From assembly GCA_017482385.1 (NCBI GenBank), contig JAFUNI010000017.1, positions 1-64,000 on the forward strand: a DNA stretch of 64,000 nt. The letters are read 5' to 3'. This stretch comes from Oscillospiraceae bacterium. GTDB taxonomy: Bacteria; Bacillota; Clostridia; Oscillospirales; Oscillospiraceae. Shown in pieces: positions 62,445 through 64,000 of this stretch. Under the pieces are notes generated by a model that made no database searches, was not told the origin of the DNA, and saw only the letters and a list, made by a program, of their open reading frames with translations. The stretch's first letter is position 1. Each line of letters starts with the position of its first letter. The translations under genes and the position numbers were made by a program.

Positions 62445-63095
62445 TTGAAAAAAGAAATTATATTCACCGCAAAACAGGTCGGTGAACGAGTGAAAGAACG
62501 TCGAACAGAATTGAATCTCACAATGCCGGAGCTTGGCAAGCGTATCGGAGTGAACAAGTCTACGATACAGAGATACGAAGCAGACGGCGTAGACCCAAAA
62601 AGAACAATGATTATCAATGGACTTGCAGAAGCGTTGCTTACCACTCCTGAATGGCTCACAGGTCTTTCAGAGGATAAGGAATATGACAGCAGAACGCTCT
62701 GTGAAAAAGACTTGGAAGAACATATCAAAAAGTACATTGATACTGTGTCTACGGTTGTGAACGGCGAACCGCACCAGCAGCTCCTTACCACATTCCTCGG
62801 AAAGATGATTGATTTGTATTCCGTTCTCTGCCACCACTTCTCCGATGCTATGACAGAGGTTGACCGTGTTGCAGAAGATGAAGGACTGAAACAGTCTCTT
62901 ATGAGATATGCGATTGAGTCGGGAGCGATTAAGGAACGAGTTTATCATAAAGAAATGGAAGCACCGATTGAGGATATGAAACGATTCTTAGACGGAATTT
63001 TACATATCTACGATGAAGGTCGTACCGCTGTGAAGATGGGTGACCTTTTCGGGATAGTAGCGGAAGCCGAAGCAAGGCTTGCCGAAAAAGAATAA
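62445..63095 (+). CDS. XRE-family transcriptional regulator
   Basis: 216 residues. The HTH fills about 9-65 (LTMPELGKRIGVNKSTIQRY), and the rest is a helical C-terminal domain (about 75-216) of unknown role. The start is TTG at 62445 behind AGGAGGTG. It is divergent from the excisionase gene and probably represses both, the typical switch of integrative elements. No protease or RecA-cleavage site was recognised. Confidence 0.87.
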   Translation: MKKEIIFTAKQVGERVKERRTELNLTMPELGKRIGVNKSTIQRYEADGVDPKRTMIINGLAEALLTTPEWLTGLSEDKEYDSRTLCEKDLEEHIKKYIDTVSTVVNGEPHQQLLTTFLGKMIDLYSVLCHHFSDAMTEVDRVAEDEGLKQSLMRYAIESGAIKERVYHKEMEAPIEDMKRFLDGILHIYDEGRTAVKMGDLFGIVAEAEARLAEKE

Positions 63096-63161
63096 TTCCG
63101 TGGCTCTTTGACAACAAAAAAGCCGATGAAACAATCGGCGGATGTGACACTATTTACTTTA

Positions 63162-63193
63162 CGCACACCATACGTCACAGTTCCGATTGCCAC
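63162..63193. repeat. 32-base inverted copy of the sequence at 57826-57856
   Basis: Reverse complement of this stretch matches 57826-57856 with two small indels, sharing GTGGCAATCGGA and ACTGTGACGTATG. The two copies face each other across 5.3 kb. Confidence 0.85.
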
Positions 63194-63217
63194 GGATAGA
63201 AAGGAGACTATTTATCA

Positions 63218-64000
63218 ATGGCAAAAGGATCTGTAAGAAAAAAGGGCAAGAAATGGTACTACCGCTTCTATGTAGAAGATGAAAGCGGAAAGATGGTACA
63301 GCGTGAGTTTGCAGGCACAGAAAGCAAATCCGAAACGGAAGCATTGCTCCGCAAGGCAATGGAGGACTACGAAGCGAAGAAGTTCGTGGCAAAGCCTGAA
63401 AACACCACTGTGGGTATGCTGCTTGATATGTGGGTGGAGGAAGAACTGAAACCCGGCAATCTGAGCAACGGTACAGTGATGGCTTATATGGGAACAGTGA
63501 ACAGGATAAAACAATATCCTATCGGAGACAGAAAGCTGAAAACAGTCACTGCGGAACATTTACAGGCATTTATGGACTTTCTCACTTTCGGAGGACAAAA
63601 CCCCGACGGGACAACAGCAAAGGCACTCAGCAAAGGGTATCTGAGGTTGTTCTCAGCGGTATTGCAGGGGGCGTTCCGATTTGCGGTATTCCCGAAGAAA
63701 CTGATTTCCTTTAACCCTATGCAGTATGTGGTATGGAGAGGAAAGAAAGAGGAATACGAACTGTTTGCAGACGAGGGCGGAGAAGTTGACAGCACACCTA
63801 CCATTGACCACCAGCAGTTTGTGATGTTGGAGGACTTTCTAAAAAAGAAAGACAATCCTGCATTGCTCCCGATGCAAATAGCCTACTACACAGGGCTTCG
63901 TATCGGAGAAGTGTGTGGTCTGACTTGGCAGGACATCAACCTTGACGAACAGCACCTCACAGTACGACGCAGTATGCGATACAACGGGCAAAGGCACAAG
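63218..64000 (+). CDS. Tyrosine recombinase / integrase (Tn916-like), 3' end outside the window
   Basis: 261 codons are visible. The N-terminal arm-binding domain begins MAKGSVRKKGKKWYYRFYVE, then a SAM-like core-binding domain (about 65-165). The catalytic domain starts around residue 185 and its first Arg is in YYTGLRIGEVCGLTW (the box I R). The His-x-x-Arg and Tyr residues lie beyond the window. It would integrate and excise the element by site-specific recombination. ATG at 63218 follows AAGGAG. Confidence 0.93.
   Translation, partial: MAKGSVRKKGKKWYYRFYVEDESGKMVQREFAGTESKSETEALLRKAMEDYEAKKFVAKPENTTVGMLLDMWVEEELKPGNLSNGTVMAYMGTVNRIKQYPIGDRKLKTVTAEHLQAFMDFLTFGGQNPDGTTAKALSKGYLRLFSAVLQGAFRFAVFPKKLISFNPMQYVVWRGKKEEYELFADEGGEVDSTPTIDHQQFVMLEDFLKKKDNPALLPMQIAYYTGLRIGEVCGLTWQDINLDEQHLTVRRSMRYNGQRHK

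Overview
The window looks like chromosome of a low-to-moderate GC Gram-positive anaerobe of class Clostridia, probably an Oscillospirales/Ruminococcaceae-type gut bacterium. This is inference from gene content and style: AGGAGG-type ribosome sites, sigma-A promoters, CIRCE-controlled groESL, DnaD/DnaI replication proteins, meso-DAP dehydrogenase, TipAS and TnpV proteins, and CCA-encoding tRNA genes. No rRNA or species marker is present. The last 6.5 kb are clearly more AT-rich and carry mobile-element genes.

Layout. 1-0.14 kb: tail of an IS3-type insertion sequence. 0.16-6.9 kb: a MATE exporter, a PHP phosphatase, and an AraC-controlled sugar operon (MBL hydrolase, enolase-superfamily dehydratase, cytoplasmic GH16, SDR). 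6.9-12 kb: surface-glycan genes (GtrA, GT2, an MBOAT gene with a one-base frameshift, an AlgJ/AlgX-like partner), tRNA-Gln, tRNA-Lys and a GC-rich structured spacer. 12-20.7 kb: UvrD-type helicase with an extra zinc-finger tail, epsC and cysK in divergent arrangement, ddh, murA and rsmF. 20.8-28.3 kb: groEL/groES, then yfbR, gph, dnaI and dnaD as one operon, and prfC. 28.4-36.8 kb: a second MATE exporter bracketed by repeats, an amino-sugar operon (HTH-kinase fusion, MurQ, DUF6259-like glycosidase), a HAD phosphatase and a Gfo/Idh/MocA oxidoreductase. 37-46 kb: two large Y-shaped hairpin elements, a DUF3048 lipoprotein, a probable small RNA, a seven-gene operon from nrdR to a TIGR00300-like enzyme, and a CDF transporter. 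46.5-57.4 kb: DegV, an EF-G paralogue, U32 peptidase, Maf, mreC-mreD-pbp2, DUF2284 and a low-molecular-weight phosphatase. 57.8-64 kb: part of an integrative mobilizable element (TnpV, Zn-protease plus broken MerR/TipAS regulator, MobA/MobL relaxase, excisionase, XRE regulator, tyrosine integrase running off the end).

How the genes fit together. The 3.4-6.9 kb operon could run an oxidative non-phosphorylating sugar route: GH16 cleaves a glucan or galactan oligosaccharide, SDR oxidises, an UlaG-like lactonase opens the lactone, and the enolase-family enzyme dehydrates the aldonate. The 30-34.7 kb operon points to MurNAc/GlcNAc recycling, with the kinase carrying its own DNA-binding domain.

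The most interesting observation is a pair of about 275-nt elements (37005-37281 and 44298-44570). They differ in most of their sequence but share the same three-way-junction architecture: a 24-27 bp closing stem, two arms of 103-108 nt, a 9-nt junction linker carrying CTGCGA, and compensatory base changes. I could not match them to tmRNA, RNase P, SRP or 6S RNA. Six copies of a palindromic repeat and several 7-bp-period repeats are also scattered between genes.
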